Source: Zerene cesonia
Lineage: Eukaryota; Arthropoda; Insecta; Lepidoptera; Pieridae
Reading direction: 5' to 3'
Length of the DNA stretch: 64,000 nucleotides
NCBI RefSeq assembly: GCF_012273895.1
Contig: NC_052119.1
Location: 4,907,990-4,971,989 of the forward strand
Shown: positions 49,069 through 60,921 of the stretch, piece by piece
Layout: every line of letters begins with the position of its first letter
Numbering within the stretch: position 1 is the first letter of the stretch
Notes under the pieces: model-generated
Database searches by the model: none
Seen by the model: the letters and a program-made list of their open reading frames with translations, nothing else
What the model was told of the DNA's origin: nothing
Made by a program: the position numbers and the translations under genes

Positions 49069-49729
49069 CTAGCTGTGTCCGCGACTTCGTCCGCGTGGAG
49101 TAGTTATTTTGGGCATAATATTTATTTTTTGTTTTGAACATCGTGCGGCGCGGGTGATTTTTGTCGGTGTTATTTTAAAATTGTAATATCTTTTAAGGTG
49201 TTCATTGAAATTAAATGACGTCAAAGACAATATTGTTCACAATTAAATACTCTTAATCAATAACATATTTATTTGGATAAAGATTAATATTATTACGTTG
49301 TTACAACTCTTACAAATAATGCATTAAATTCGACCATATTTGATTACCCTAAAAATGGTTCTAATAAGGTAACCTTAAAAGATAGACATATAATGTCGCG
49401 GACTTATTTTTAGATCATTTTAAGAGGAATAATTCTTTCATACATATATTTTTCGTACCTTGAACCGTTTTCGCAGCGCACGCAATAGAAGCCCTGAAGA
49501 ATGAATAATTTTTCCCGTTTTGTCCACATTTTTCGTTATTTTTTCGCCCCTAATAGTTGCAGCGTGATGTTATATAGCCTATAGCCTTCCTCGATAAACG
49601 TACTATTCAACACAAAAAGAATTATTCAAATCGGACCAGTAGTTCCAGAGATTAGCGCGTTCAAACAAACAAACAAACAATCAAACAATCAAACAAACAA
49701 ACTCTTCAGCTTTATAATATTAGTATAGA
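49069..49729 (-). mobile_element. 661-bp non-autonomous Helitron, both ends intact
   Basis: On the minus strand A|TCTATACTAATATTATAAAG, then CTGAAGAG and a GTTTG-rich run. It ends with the hairpin CGCGGACGAAGTCGCGG, then CTAG|T. It is the longest complete Helitron in the window. No ORF is long enough for Rep or helicase. Confidence 0.88.
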
Positions 49730-51880
49730 TTGAAATGTAAAATCACATTTCCAAAACCCCGCTTGCTGCTTGCGCCCATTTCTCATTCGAACTGAAGATT
49801 ATGCCATTATATCAACGCTCTTAAATTCTGTCTCAATGAAGATGCTATGGTATTCCTCGATTATAACGCAAAGATGGCCTCACACGTTCCGTCTATCTAT
49901 TCAAATTTCAACTTAAATTCTGCTACGTCTAAGCTCCTTTCTGTCGAGTACATTACTCGATCAATTTGTTTGCAGTGTTGAAAATAGCAACTATTATTCA
50001 AAACGGTGACAACATCCGAAGCAATCTAGTGTTATTGCGATGTATATTTTGTTCTTTGTGTGCGAGACGAGGGTTTTGATATGATATATAGTCAATGAAC
50101 TGAAATGAGACTGGAAAATTCCTTGAATGACTTAAATTGAATAACGTAGGGAATTGGGATCGTCGTGATTTCGTAATAAGATTTAGTTATTTGAGACTTG
50201 ACAGAATAGCGTCATTTTAAGGATAAGTAAGTATAGAAAACTATAGTCAATTAAAAAAGAAGCCACGATTTTGTAAATAATTTAAAAAAACTTCCTAAAT
50301 TCGATTTAAACTAAATTAAAATAAATTGATGATGCATGATAAATCTTATAATGTGTGTGATAAATAAAGTGTAATCAAATATATTCATTTATATGTAATT
50401 AAGTACTAACTGAATATACATTTCAAAAATTTTAGAGATTGTATCAAAAATAATTGTTTTTATGTATTCATTTTATAAATTGATATTCATAACGAAGCAT
50501 AGGTTTTATTTCGAGGAGAGTGTAAACTGTGCCCTCGGGGCTTGTTTACATATCATGGAATGAAATTGAGGTTCGAATCCGAGAGTCTAAATGTACCTTG
50601 AGGAAAAATTACTTTCTTTCCCCATCAGAAAATCCTACTTTGAGGCTACTTCGTGACCAAAAACTTCACCTCGAATAGTATGTGACTGATGCGTTAAATT
50701 TAAACGGTTGTAATACCACATTCTTTTAAATCGACGTTCTCAAAAGGTTCTTATTTCGAATGTAATTTGATGGTTATGTTAATCGATCACTCTGTGGATT
50801 TTCAACCGATTGACGTGAATCTGTTTCAGCTAGAACCGTTGACGTCAAACGTAAAAAAAGAGGATCAAAAGTTATATAAAACAGATGATAATAATTTTAA
50901 AAGTAGGTATTATACCGTTTTATAAAAGGTTTAAAAAATTTAAGGGACGAAAGTGAAATTATAATTTTTGTTTCAATTTAAACGATAATTACAGCGTCTT
51001 GTATCTCTAACTCATTAAAAATCACAGATGAGTTTATAACGGAAAAACATCATAAAGGTGCTGCAGTAACATATTATTCAGTTTTAATTTTCAGACGCAA
51101 ATGTAAGGACGAAACTTCGCAATTCCGAAAACAATTTTAGCGTAATTCAAAAGAGTTTTTTAGCTGTATAACTTTCGCATACAATGTGAAGTCTGAAGCG
51201 GTATAAAAATAAATCACATCAAAACGTCACCGACAACGTCCCCCGGATTCCTCTAGTGCGCATATTATTTAATTCTCCAAAAATTTAACAACAAAATGGG
51301 GGAATGTAGCTCACGCTTCCATTGCTAATGGGACTTTGTCAAAACCCGTAGTCATTGTCTCACGACATGCACATGGCTGACTACAGATAAAGATATCTTA
51401 TTATTTGATTTTCTCGGGTAAAACAGTTTCCTTTTTTATCGCAATCGCTACCGCTACGCTACGTTAATGCAGTGATGCGTTGTATATATCCTTTTGTTTC
51501 ATGTCACGTTCTCTCAAATTAGATTCCATTTTATTGTAAAACTTTGGCTAGATGAGCGCGATAATTATTGATGTATTATCTACGCTATGACAATTTATTT
51601 TGCTCAATTATTAAATAAATGTTTTATTGAATGTAACAATCTAAATGTAGCATCAGAGTTATAGATAAGTATTTGAAATTAAAAACATTTGTTATATCTT
51701 AATAATTTTAGTGCAGGTGTACATGCTAATGATTAAAGACTTGGAGATATGTTAGCCACGATTTTAACGTTTACAATATTTATCTACGCGATGCATTATA
51801 TTTTTAAGTGAATCGTACAACGTTTATTTCAACCTTAGAAATAAGTGCATGGTTTCAATATGTCATCTTTTATCACACTA
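49730..51880. other. Non-coding stretch; isolated B box
   Basis: A perfect pol III B box (GAGGTTCGAATCCGAG, about 50567-50582) lies without a convincing A box, perhaps a SINE remnant. Otherwise nothing is supported. Confidence 0.4.
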
Positions 51881-52081
51881 TCACACTATTATAAATGTGA
51901 GTTTGTTAGTTTGGATGTTTGTTCATCAATCACGCTCAAGCTTCTGAACGATTTTGATTAAATTTGCTATACAGACTGGGTATGAGCTGATTGGGTGATA
52001 GAATACTTTATATCCCATTTAAATATTCCTTTGGGATAAAACATAACTTGATATCTGGGCGGAGACGGGTCGAGTGTCTAG
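51881..52081 (+). mobile_element. Non-autonomous Helitron, both ends intact
   Basis: A|TCACACTATTATAAATGTGA starts it and CTAG (52078-52081) before T ends it. The interior has CTCAAGCTTCTGAACGATTT and TTCCTTTGGGATAAAAC. It is 201 bp. The 3' hairpin is weak (GGGCGGAGACGGGTCG). Confidence 0.78.
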
Positions 52082-53093
52082 TTATATGTAAATAAACATG
52101 GGCAAATCAGGACAGGTCAACGATAGGAAAATATGATGAAGGAAATAAACGAAATAGGTCGTATTCTGACGTCCCAATGATAATCCCCAAAGACTTCATT
52201 TAAATTCGCCACTATATTTGGGTTCTATGTTACGATATTAGATGTGGGGCCATTTCTATCATTTGAATTTTTGATTCATAAAAATTTTAGAAACCAGAAA
52301 ATTAAGGCGGTTCCAAGACGATACGTTTTTAATTCCTAAGGAATGCGTTCATTTTCATAATAAGAAGGGCATTGTTAGATGCATTGATAAGACAATGTCC
52401 ATATATTTGCTTTTATAATAAATACCTCAAATTCTTATCCTTGTAGCTTTTTTCTATAGTTTACAACAATACTGAGACAGAGAGAGCGATTATTAAAACA
52501 AAGTGTGCAAGAAAACGGGTATTGCACGCTTGAAGACACAGACTTAAACTTAAATACTTATGTCAATAAGGAATTTTTAGAATAAATTAATTTTGTTAAT
52601 TGTTATCGAAATTCAAATGGAACACTAAAAAGAACTATCCATGATACTTTATTTCACAAGTCAACACGCTGAAAACTTAATTCGGTTCACTTATGCTAAG
52701 CAGCTTAACTTAGCTCAAGTGAACGTATGAGGAAAACTAACTGAGGTTGTTGTCTTTTAATTAAGAACTACGGATTAAAGGTACCAAATGTAATGAAATC
52801 GTGTAGTATCGCCGCAAATTACATTTGGGTTAAATTCACGAAAGCTAAAAGTATTTTATCGTTATTAATGTTGTAACGCCAATATTATTAAAATAGTGAA
52901 TTAAAATGAAATATTTATTATTTTGTGGTGTTATCCAACTACCCTCCTTACTCGCGAGCTCAACCAATCATCGCACGCTCTTAAAGCAACCGCAACGTCC
53001 CTATTGGAAGTAGTGACGCATATACGTCAAACAGTCTGCATCGATCTTCCGTGACGATCGGATCTAAATAACCGCCGGAGTGCCTTCTTACTT

Positions 53094-53147
53094 AATTATA
53101 CACGAAATGTCTAGAGGCCTCGTCCTCTAGACATTTCGTGTATAATT
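53094..53147. repeat. Perfect 24-bp inverted repeat, 6-nt loop
   Basis: Arms 53094-53117 (AATTATACACGAAATGTCTA and four more bases) and 53124-53147 are exact reverse complements; the loop is CCTCGT. Confidence 0.95.
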
Positions 53148-53320
53148 CGCATACCGACGGAGAGCCTTAATGAGGCTTTCTTGTCACCGCATCAATCGAA
53201 GAGATCTTTCATAAAGATCGTAACCCGCAACCGCCGGAGAACCTTCACGAGGTTCTCTAGATACCTCAGGCATTGTGCTAGTGTAACCCCCCTTCCCATT
53301 TGGTCGCGCTGAACCGCCGC

Positions 53321-53334
53321 GTGTGTGTGTGTGG
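53321..53334. repeat. Short (GT)n run
   Basis: Seven GT units in the GC-rich island. Confidence 0.8.
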
Positions 53335-53608
53335 AGTGTAGTACTGGATCTGGTCTGCCTGGCCCGAGCTGGAGGACCCTTGACCGCGTGGTGCTGTGCC
53401 GCGTGCTTGCTTGGACGCTACTCCCTCAGACGAGGTATGTGCCGTGTGTTCCCGTCTTTCCCTATTTCGCTACACCACGTAGATTAAGTTTTACAGTCCG
53501 CTTAATATCGAAATTATTAGATATTGGCGCGACCATAATGTCAATCTGAAATAAATTTCACTTTATGTGCATTAAATATATAATAACAATTAAATATACT
53601 ATACTATA

Positions 53609-53787
53609 CTAGCTGCACCCGGCAAACGCTGTTCTGCCTTACTTTTATCATTTAGGGGTATGAAAAACAGATGTTGACCGATTCTCATAGATACCGGATA
53701 AGCATAAAAAATTGCATCAAAATCGGTCAAGCGGTTTTGGAGGTGTATGGCAACGAAAACTGTGACACGAGAATTTTATATATTAGA
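53609..53787 (-). mobile_element. Non-autonomous Helitron, sister of 376-518
   Basis: CTAG lies at 53609-53612 beside A. The minus-strand start is TCTAATATATAAAATTCTCG, then GTGTCACAGTTTTCGTTGCC. It is longer than 376-518, which lacks the GTTTTGGAGGTGTATGGC part. Confidence 0.78.
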
Positions 53788-56514
53788 ACATTTTTTATGA
53801 ATACTGAATCGATGTTTATGGAAATTGTTTTGAGTTTAAAAATAAAAAGAGTAAACGAGACATAATTTTTTTCAGTAACTGTTTGTAAATATGAAAGAAA
53901 GCCATAATGCGTATATAAATCACAAGCTGTTAAAATTCAAGAAACAGACATTCTTCGTATTTATAATATTAATAGCTTTTGCCCGCGACTTTGCACGCAT
54001 TAAAACAAGTAGTTTGATAGATGTTATTACACATATAAACCCTCCTCTTAAATAAACCCATAACATTGCGTAGTTTTAAAAATTTTGAGCATACATAGGG
54101 ACATAGGGCAGAGAAAGCGACTTTGTTTTATAATTTATAGTGATGTTAAGGATAGTTAGAGTCCGTGAATATACACAGTAAGAATAAATAGTGAAATAGG
54201 TAATAAAACAATTAAAAATATTAATTCAGATACAGGTATCAATGTACATTGTTCACAAGTACTATACTTATAATTAACACGAATTCGCTTCCAACTTTTG
54301 AAATTAGCTTTACAAAGTTTTCGTCAACTCGTATGAATTTTAATTTGAGACAATCGTACATAAAAACTTCTGTGAACACACAGACTAGCAGTTTCAATTC
54401 TCTCCTTTCCCTGTAATAACAGGGAAAGGAGAGAATTTCATTTTCACGTTGAAAATTGATATAATTAATTATAATAACCATGCAATTAATGTTAAACCAA
54501 TGTTTTCCACTCGGTTGTCGCATTTATTAGTAAATCTTAATCCCTTGAGTTTGAGTTTGAGTATGACGATGAGTTTAATTACGTTTATCATTTGTCTAAT
54601 TTCCACAGATGGCATGACTTTTTCGGGAATGTTAATTTATTTATGAGATATATCTCTGAATGAAGAAGCACATTACACGTAAGCAAATTCGTTTATCTCA
54701 TAGATATTAAAATTAAACCAGCCATAAGGAAAATGAATCAAATGTGCTAGACGTTAAATGTTTTACGTGTCTGGATTATAAATTTTGCGCATTCACTTTA
54801 ATTAAGTTTATATGCTTATTACACATTTCAATAATCACAAACTCCTTTAATCATATGAGATTAAAGCGGCTAATGATCTGAACTGAGTCATTCAAAATAT
54901 TTTAAACTTCACTTACGCGCAGAAGTTAAAATATTTGAAAATAATTTAAAGGGACCTTTAAAATTCCAGGGTAAGGTCGTTAATGACGTTAGGAATTATT
55001 CATAAAAAGGTAAAGGCCCGTACATACGCGATGTTTATTAAGTCGCTGTGAACAATGTGTACCCTTCTTATATATTATTTATTCCTACAACCTCTCTCTG
55101 ACCTCGAGTCTCATTAAGGTTTGACTCAGAATATTTATTTTATACAAGTGTTATTTTGGGGTCTCACGTCTATGTTTGCATACTTTCTAATAAAAATAGC
55201 TTTCGATTGAATGTCACCCTTATATGTAGTTTCTTTACTTACCTCATTTAGTTCTCATAACATAATTAAAAATTTATTCGTTATTTTATTTATATTATTA
55301 TGCGTTTCAAAAACTTTTTAAAAAGTTACGAAATATGTTATATTTAAAAGTCTTATACATAACTCTTTTTATGCTCGCCTACTAAGAAAGCACACGTTAT
55401 AATCTACATAATAAGATTACGGTGATGTTTATTATAGGAAAATAACAGATATATACAGATGAATTTCAAAATAATTTCATTTAAAAATACAGATGTCTTC
55501 ATAATCGAGCCACTTTGGCGGGTCACCCCCAGTATTCCACTTAGAGATTAGCGAATGCCATTTTAAAATATAATAATCCAGATTAAATATTACATTTTTT
55601 GGTCCAGAACCTTCACGGTTTTGTTTCACATACATATACACATTTTATTTAAACTCTTACTTAGACTTAAATTAAAAATCATCTTAAATAAATTAATCCA
55701 AAACATAAACACAGTCCACTAGACTCCTTTTAAAAACACGTACAAATGGTCGTGTAAAAAGTAAATTATGTTGCGAAAGAAATCCCCTTCTAGGAGATGT
55801 AGGTTATATTCGCATAAGAAATTCTCGAAACGAAATTGCATTCTGGCACTGGTTTTGGATAACTTTGAGGAAGACGCTCTTAGTGTCTGATTAAGGGTAA
55901 TCACGTACACAAGGTGTCCTTAACTAATTCGATAAATAAATCAAAGAGACAAACAATCACAACGACGTACATCTGTTACATGAGGCTCTAGCGACTATAA
56001 ATGTCCCAACCTCGCAGCTTGTTGAAACATTTTATGGTCAATAAATTTAAACTCAACTCTCGTTAAACCTCCACTCGGTCAGAAGTTCGAAAAGTTCTGG
56101 AAACGGTGCGGATACCGAATTATTGATACTGTTATGAGTGCCAGTTAAGACGTGTATGGCTTTCTATTTTTTATTAGGTACTAACAATAGGAAAACGCTT
56201 GCACTAGGAAAGGTGTTATTCTCATGTACGGCCAGTATCGGCTTCGCTGGTGGTACATGTGTGATCTAAACTATTGATTAATATATATAAAAATTAGAAG
56301 CTATTTTTTTTACATCGGTCTAGTAGTTTCCTAAGCTTGGCGCGTGAAATAAATAAAAATAAACACATTTCTTTATTAGTATAGAAATCAGAACGTGATA
56401 TGCAATTTTTAGAATCAGTCAAGCAGTTTTTAAGTAAAAATTTATCAAAATATCAATTAAAAATGTTCCGTTTACATAACATGGAAAATTGTCATTAATT
56501 GTATTACAGTATAA
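53788..56514. other. Non-coding stretch with a perfect 19-bp hairpin
   Basis: A hairpin lies at 54396-54437 and eroded Helitron scraps near 53970 and 56235-56385 (TATCGGCTTCGCTGGTGG). No exon supported. Confidence 0.5.
54396..54437. repeat. Perfect 19-bp inverted repeat, 4-nt loop
   Basis: AATTCTCTCCTTTCCCTGT (54396-54414), loop AATA, exact reverse complement at 54419-54437. Confidence 0.95.
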
Positions 56515-57061
56515 TCTATATATATAAAATTCTCGTGTCACAGTTTTCGTTGCCATACTCCTCCGAAACGGCTTGACCGATTCCTCTGAAATTTGGTAAG
56601 CATATTGGGTAGGTCTGAGAATCGGCCAACATCTATTTTTTATCCCGATATTCCTTGTATGTGGTAGTCGAGCACGCTTCGGCACGAATTGGGCCAGCTC
56701 GCACCGGGGAAGTACCACACCCCCACAGAAGACCGGCGTGAAATAGCATTCTGCTGTGTTTCGTTCGGTGAGTGGGGGAGCCGGAGGCCCATATCCTTTT
56801 CCTTCCCCTTCCCAGTCCTCTCCTTTATTCCTCTCGCCAATCCTTTCTTAATCCCTTCCCAATTTTAAGTCGGCAATCCATTTGTAGAGGCGTAAGGTCT
56901 GTAATCGACTTTACGCCTCTACAAATGTTCATGGGCGGTGGTAGCGCTTACCATCAGGCGTCCCACCAGCTCCATTGCCGACTATGACATAAAAAAAAAA
57001 AAAAAAAAAAAATTCCTACGGGATACGGACTTACGCGGGTGAAACCGCGGGGCGCAGCTAG
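56515..57061 (+). mobile_element. Non-autonomous Helitron carrying a nested SINE
   Basis: A|TCTATATATATAAAATTCTC starts it and CTAG (57058-57061) before T ends it. Outside the SINE the halves join as CCGAT-ATTCCT-ACGGGATACGG, exactly the wording of the uninterrupted copy at about 5140-5160. The Helitron itself is about 185 bp. Confidence 0.9.
56656..57011 (+). mobile_element. SINE-C, complete-looking, with A22 tail and TSD
   Basis: Target-site duplication ATTCCT (56650-56655 and 57012-57017). The element starts TGTATGTGGTAGTCGAGCAC and ends GCCGACTATGACAT followed by about 22 A. It has an internal 17-bp inverted repeat around 56879-56927 (CATTTGTAGAGGCGTAA with its complement). The long pure A tail implies recent insertion. 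It has weak A/B-box-like blocks near its 5' end. The family resembles lepidopteran SINEs such as Metulj in layout, but the name is not verified. Confidence 0.85.
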
Positions 57062-58249
57062 TATGCATATAATAATAAGTCGGATTGTCTCAATCAGAAT
57101 ATAAATAATATTTATTATTAATTTTGATAGAAGAATTAATAATTCTAATGTAGTGATGATTTATTACACCCATATAGTATACTGATTGTCCCACATAATT
57201 ACTTCATCTTCATGTGAACACGTTTAGTTTCGGTAATTCCAATTAGCGACTCGAAAGTAAAGGACAAAATATAAAATGCTGTAAATTTTAAATCGCATTT
57301 CGTACGAGATCCTGTTAAAGCCAAGAATTTAAAATTTAACTTCGTAAAAGCAAAGCGACGTATGAGCACTGTAAGCGGCACAGAAATTAAACAGCAAGCA
57401 ATTACGTTCGGACGTAATTTACATATTTAAAATAAACGCGTAAATGATAATTGCAGAACTCTCATTGCTCTGCTATTTTATTCGACTAGTGTGTTTACGG
57501 ACAGTGTGTAACAATGGTTTAATAATGTTTCATTATTAAACCATTGTTATATATTGCGTTATCAATAGATGTTAAATCAATTATTTTCCACGGAAATTTG
57601 AATGTTCTAGAACAATTTAAAAATGACGAACGATTTGAATTTATCAAAACCCTAAACCGCGAGATAAGTGTGACCAATAAAAGGGAATGGTAGAAAAAAA
57701 ATGTCTCCTTCCGTGACCTCTTATAATATGCCAGTCACGTTTTTCGAAGCAGGTAAAGGTATAAGTAAATCAAATTTATTCGTAAGAACAGTCTGGGTTT
57801 GGTAAAAAGGTTACATAGTTTATTTTAAAGAGATGTCTAACTTTTAACAAGGACATTTCTTGTTTTCTATCTAAATGCTGCTTTGGAAGAGATTTTCGAG
57901 GAAAAACGCAACTTATTTAGAACTGTACACGTAAGTTTGTGAACTTTGTCACTACCTCATTTTAAATCTTGTAGTAAGTAGGAAGAAGTTATCCTTGATT
58001 AACTGGAGTGTACGGTGGTGAAGTTGAAAGTTCAAATAAAGAGAAGTGAGCTAATAAGTGGACGTGTTTGTTGTAAGAAGTAGCAATGGGTTATATATTG
58101 TTTTTTCAATTGAGATTGCGAGTAGTAAAAGATGGCTGGGAAGGGAATTTTATGTTGATAACCCTGAATAAAAAATTGTTGTGTTCATAAATTACTGTTT
58201 ATTTACCGCTATTATACAAGATAAGTAAGTTCACTATGATTTTATATTC
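57062..58249. other. Non-coding stretch with a perfect 19-bp hairpin
   Basis: A hairpin lies at 57509-57549; otherwise AT-rich and featureless. Confidence 0.5.
57509..57549. repeat. Perfect 19-bp inverted repeat, 3-nt loop
   Basis: TAACAATGGTTTAATAATG (57509-57527), loop TTT, exact reverse complement at 57531-57549. Confidence 0.95.
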
Positions 58250-58415
58250 CGTAAAAAAAAAGCTTAAAACGGAACTCTATAGGGACATTATCTGTCTCTC
58301 TGTCCGACTGTCCGTTCGCCTATCACAAGGCTGTATTAATCTAATAAACCCTGATAGTTTACCGTTGAGATGATGACTTCCCATTACCGCTATAGCGACA
58401 GATAATAAAAAATTG
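58250..58415 (-). repeat. Interspersed repeat with ACAGACAGAC-type phrase, copy 3
   Basis: Reverse orientation: CGGAACTCTATAGGGACATT, CTGTCTCTCTGTCCGACTGT, then GATAGTTTACCGTTGAGATG and TAGCGACAGATAATAAAAAA. The last phrases are typical of the lepidopteran repeat that carries the ACAGACAG block. Confidence 0.55.
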
Positions 58416-59285
58416 AGTTTAAGCAGCGGGTGCCACGGTCATAAATTGGATCTGTGATCATTTCTTTTTTACAGTTATTCTTTAAATTATTTATATACCG
58501 ATACTATACGATTTTGTTATTAACTGTCATTCTCGTTTTATGTTTTCGCGAGAAAATATATCCTTCATGGATTGATCGTCAGTAATGTAATTGACTATTG
58601 AGCTAAAATAGAAAATAAAAGAATGTGCAATAGCGTTTAATTGTGTAATAATTTATATAGTACATGAGAACAGAGTAACTTTTGCACACATTGTGAAAAA
58701 ATATCTTTTGTATCAGACATATTATTGCGATATAACGTAATTGGGAACGCTTAAGTTGACGAAAGCACTATAACAATAACAATTTTATTTCCTTGTTAAA
58801 TTGAACACGTATTGAACGTTCATAAGTCGTTGAGGGTACGGGTTTCATTTATATCCTGGGAAGGTATTATTACTACGTGTTCCTCATAACATATTTATTT
58901 TTGATTTGGAACGGTTAATTTTATAGCGAACTTGAGTATTGGAATTCTGAAAAATTCAGAGATCAAGCAATTTATGTTTAAAAAAGCCCCGACTTAATTT
59001 TGTGTTGGAGGCCATCTTGGATTCGAAATTTGAATTACACATTTTATTAGCCCTTTCTTTTGATACCCATATTCATCGAAAAATCGATACTATCAACAGT
59101 TTAATGACATGTGACATCTGTCAGTTTGCATTTGGCGCGCGAAGTGGAATAGGAATGTTTACTTGGAACTTAATCGATTACTTAAACAATTATAGTAATA
59201 ATATATATTGAATCAATGTGCGTATTTTCGTTTATAATTAACAGTTTTCCAAAAAATCTGGAATTTATGAGGGAACTATAAATTA
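58416..59285. other. Non-coding stretch; nothing seen
   Basis: AT-rich. The ORF at 59002-59211 has no splice or motif support. Confidence 0.4.
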
Positions 59286-59496
59286 TTAGCTGCGCCCCGC
59301 GGTTTCATCCGCGTAAGTCCGTATCCAGTAAGAATATTGGAATAAAAAGTTGCCAATACGTTATTTCAGTTGTCCAGCTGTCTACGTACCAAATTTTATT
59401 GCAATCGGTTCAGTAGTTTTTGCGTGAAAGAGCAACAAACACACACACAACCTTACAAACTTTCCGGTTTATAACATAAATAGGATATTAGTAGGA
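59286..59496 (-). mobile_element. Non-autonomous Helitron, terminal CTAG mutated
   Basis: Minus-strand start TCCTACTAATATCC. The tail GCGGATGAAACCGCGGGGCG, then CAGC and CTAA on the minus strand (TTAG on plus at 59286-59289). It is the same family as 19090-19287. Confidence 0.78.
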
Positions 59497-60798
59497 ATAG
59501 TAGGATAGGATTGGGTATAATAATATTAATAGTACTTTAGCTATCCAAGCTAGAATTGAAAATATCATTCTGTATTAAATATAACTCGCAAATCTAAATG
59601 GAAAAATAAATAAACTACATAATAAATGGCACAGTCTGTTATAATAGCATTATGACCTCATTTCTCCTTTTGTCTCGCAGAATGGTATCAAAATCTTAAA
59701 CAATCTTCGTGCGACGTCCAATAATAAATTTAATTCACACAGAAGCTTATAACAGTTGCACTATTTCAGTTTATTTTCTATCTAACGTACGTATACATAC
59801 TATAAGTAGCTTCTCCGAAAGGGTTTGACCGATTTTTTTAGGACAAAATTTGTGTTTTTATTCTGTAGGTTTGTGAATTAGTCGTAATTCGTAAACTATT
59901 TTTAATACCCTTGGAGATAAGGGTGTCCTGTCAAAACAACCTTTGCCAGGTCAGGCAGTATTTATATAATATTAGCTGTTCACTCCGCTCTGGTGGACTT
60001 ATTTACTTTATTTTATTTCTTTTTTCATTTATACTATAATATAATATTAATAAAGTGGACAAGAAATCCAAAAAAATATAGAAGTCTCTTTCTTGAGTCA
60101 TAATGTTGTTTGACGCGACTTAAATGCATAAGTTTTAGATGTGTATGTGTGTGTGTCATTATCTGTATACTAATATAAATATTATCTGTATACTAATATA
60201 AAACTGAAGTGTGTTTGTTAATTTTTTTAAACAAGCTTCCCTCAGAGCACTCGTTCTGGTTGAACATTTGGTTTTTTGTTCAATAGTCCATTCATTGAAG
60301 AAGGCTATAATCTATCATCATGTACCTGCGTTGTTGGTAAAACCACATATACGTAAAACGGAGAAATATAAAATCTTTTACTAATTATATCAGAGGATAG
60401 AAATAATTAAATTGTAAACAATGAAGCAGTTCCTTTCAGATTCTATTTTTTAACAAGGGTCACACCAGAAATATTTATATTAACATTTTCATTAACACTT
60501 AATTTTTAATTTATATGTAGTCATAATTATTATTATATAGACTTACTACAAGTAAAATTATAATATAGCTAAGTGGTAATTATTTTTATTTATTTGACAT
60601 GTGTGTATATTACATGTTATTGCCTTAGTTCTCCTTGTTTCTACTGCAAAGTTTTTATTTCTCTGAAGAACAAAAAAATAATTATATGGTATAAATCATG
60701 ATGTCTGTAATTAATGAATAATGATGAATAAATAACCAATGTAGATAAATGCTTGTATTTAATATTTTATTTTTAAAACCTTGCAATGATTTATTTAT
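59497..60798. other. Non-coding stretch; nothing firm
   Basis: AT-rich. A short tandem duplication of ATTATCTGTATACTAATATA lies near 60160-60200. No exon supported. Confidence 0.4.
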
Positions 60799-60921
60799 GA
60801 GAAATTTTTAAAGAATAGAAAAGTTAATCACGAGGCTATTGTTTCCACGTTTTGGCAATAAAAAAGACGCGGATTTGAATCCCGCCTCATGATGATATTT
60901 TTTATTCTTTAAAAAATTCTC
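60799..60921. mobile_element. SINE-A copy 5: tails in inverted orientation
   Basis: The left arm 60799-60836 is the reverse complement of a SINE-A tail plus the tRNA 3' end (GAGAAATTTTTAAAGAATAG through CACGAGGC). The right arm 60884-60921 is the same unit in forward orientation (GCCTCATGAT through AAATTCTC). Between them are 47 bp containing a B box (GGATTTGAATCCC). Confidence 0.6.

Larger units (their letters stand above)
52925..53560 (+). repeat. GC-rich island, LTR-like
   Basis: It is markedly GC-richer than everything around it. It opens near TGTGGTGTTATCCAACTACC and closes with ATTAGATATTGGCGCGACCA, which could be an LTR edge followed by a primer-binding site (TGG...). Inside are three ACCGMCGGAG modules (53071, 53153, 53230), a 24-bp palindrome (53094-53147) and two smaller hairpins. 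I infer a solo or truncated LTR of a retrotransposon. No paired LTR or gag/pol is visible. The ORF 53325-53549 is taken as non-coding. Confidence 0.35.

Noticed and set aside
49656..49702. CRISPR-like or functional CAAA array
   Set aside because: Simple CAAA/CAAT repeat within the 5' end of a Helitron.
53094..53147. microRNA precursor
   Set aside because: The stem is perfect and short with a 6-nt loop, unlike usual animal pre-miRNA with bulges and about 60-70 nt; it lies in an LTR-like repeat.
53325..53549. GC-rich ORF beginning MCVECSTGSGLPGPSW
   Set aside because: It lies in the LTR-like island; no family match recognised and no signals.
56419..56840. Minus-strand ORFs over the nested SINE
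   Set aside because: Reverse translations of SINE-C and Helitron sequence.
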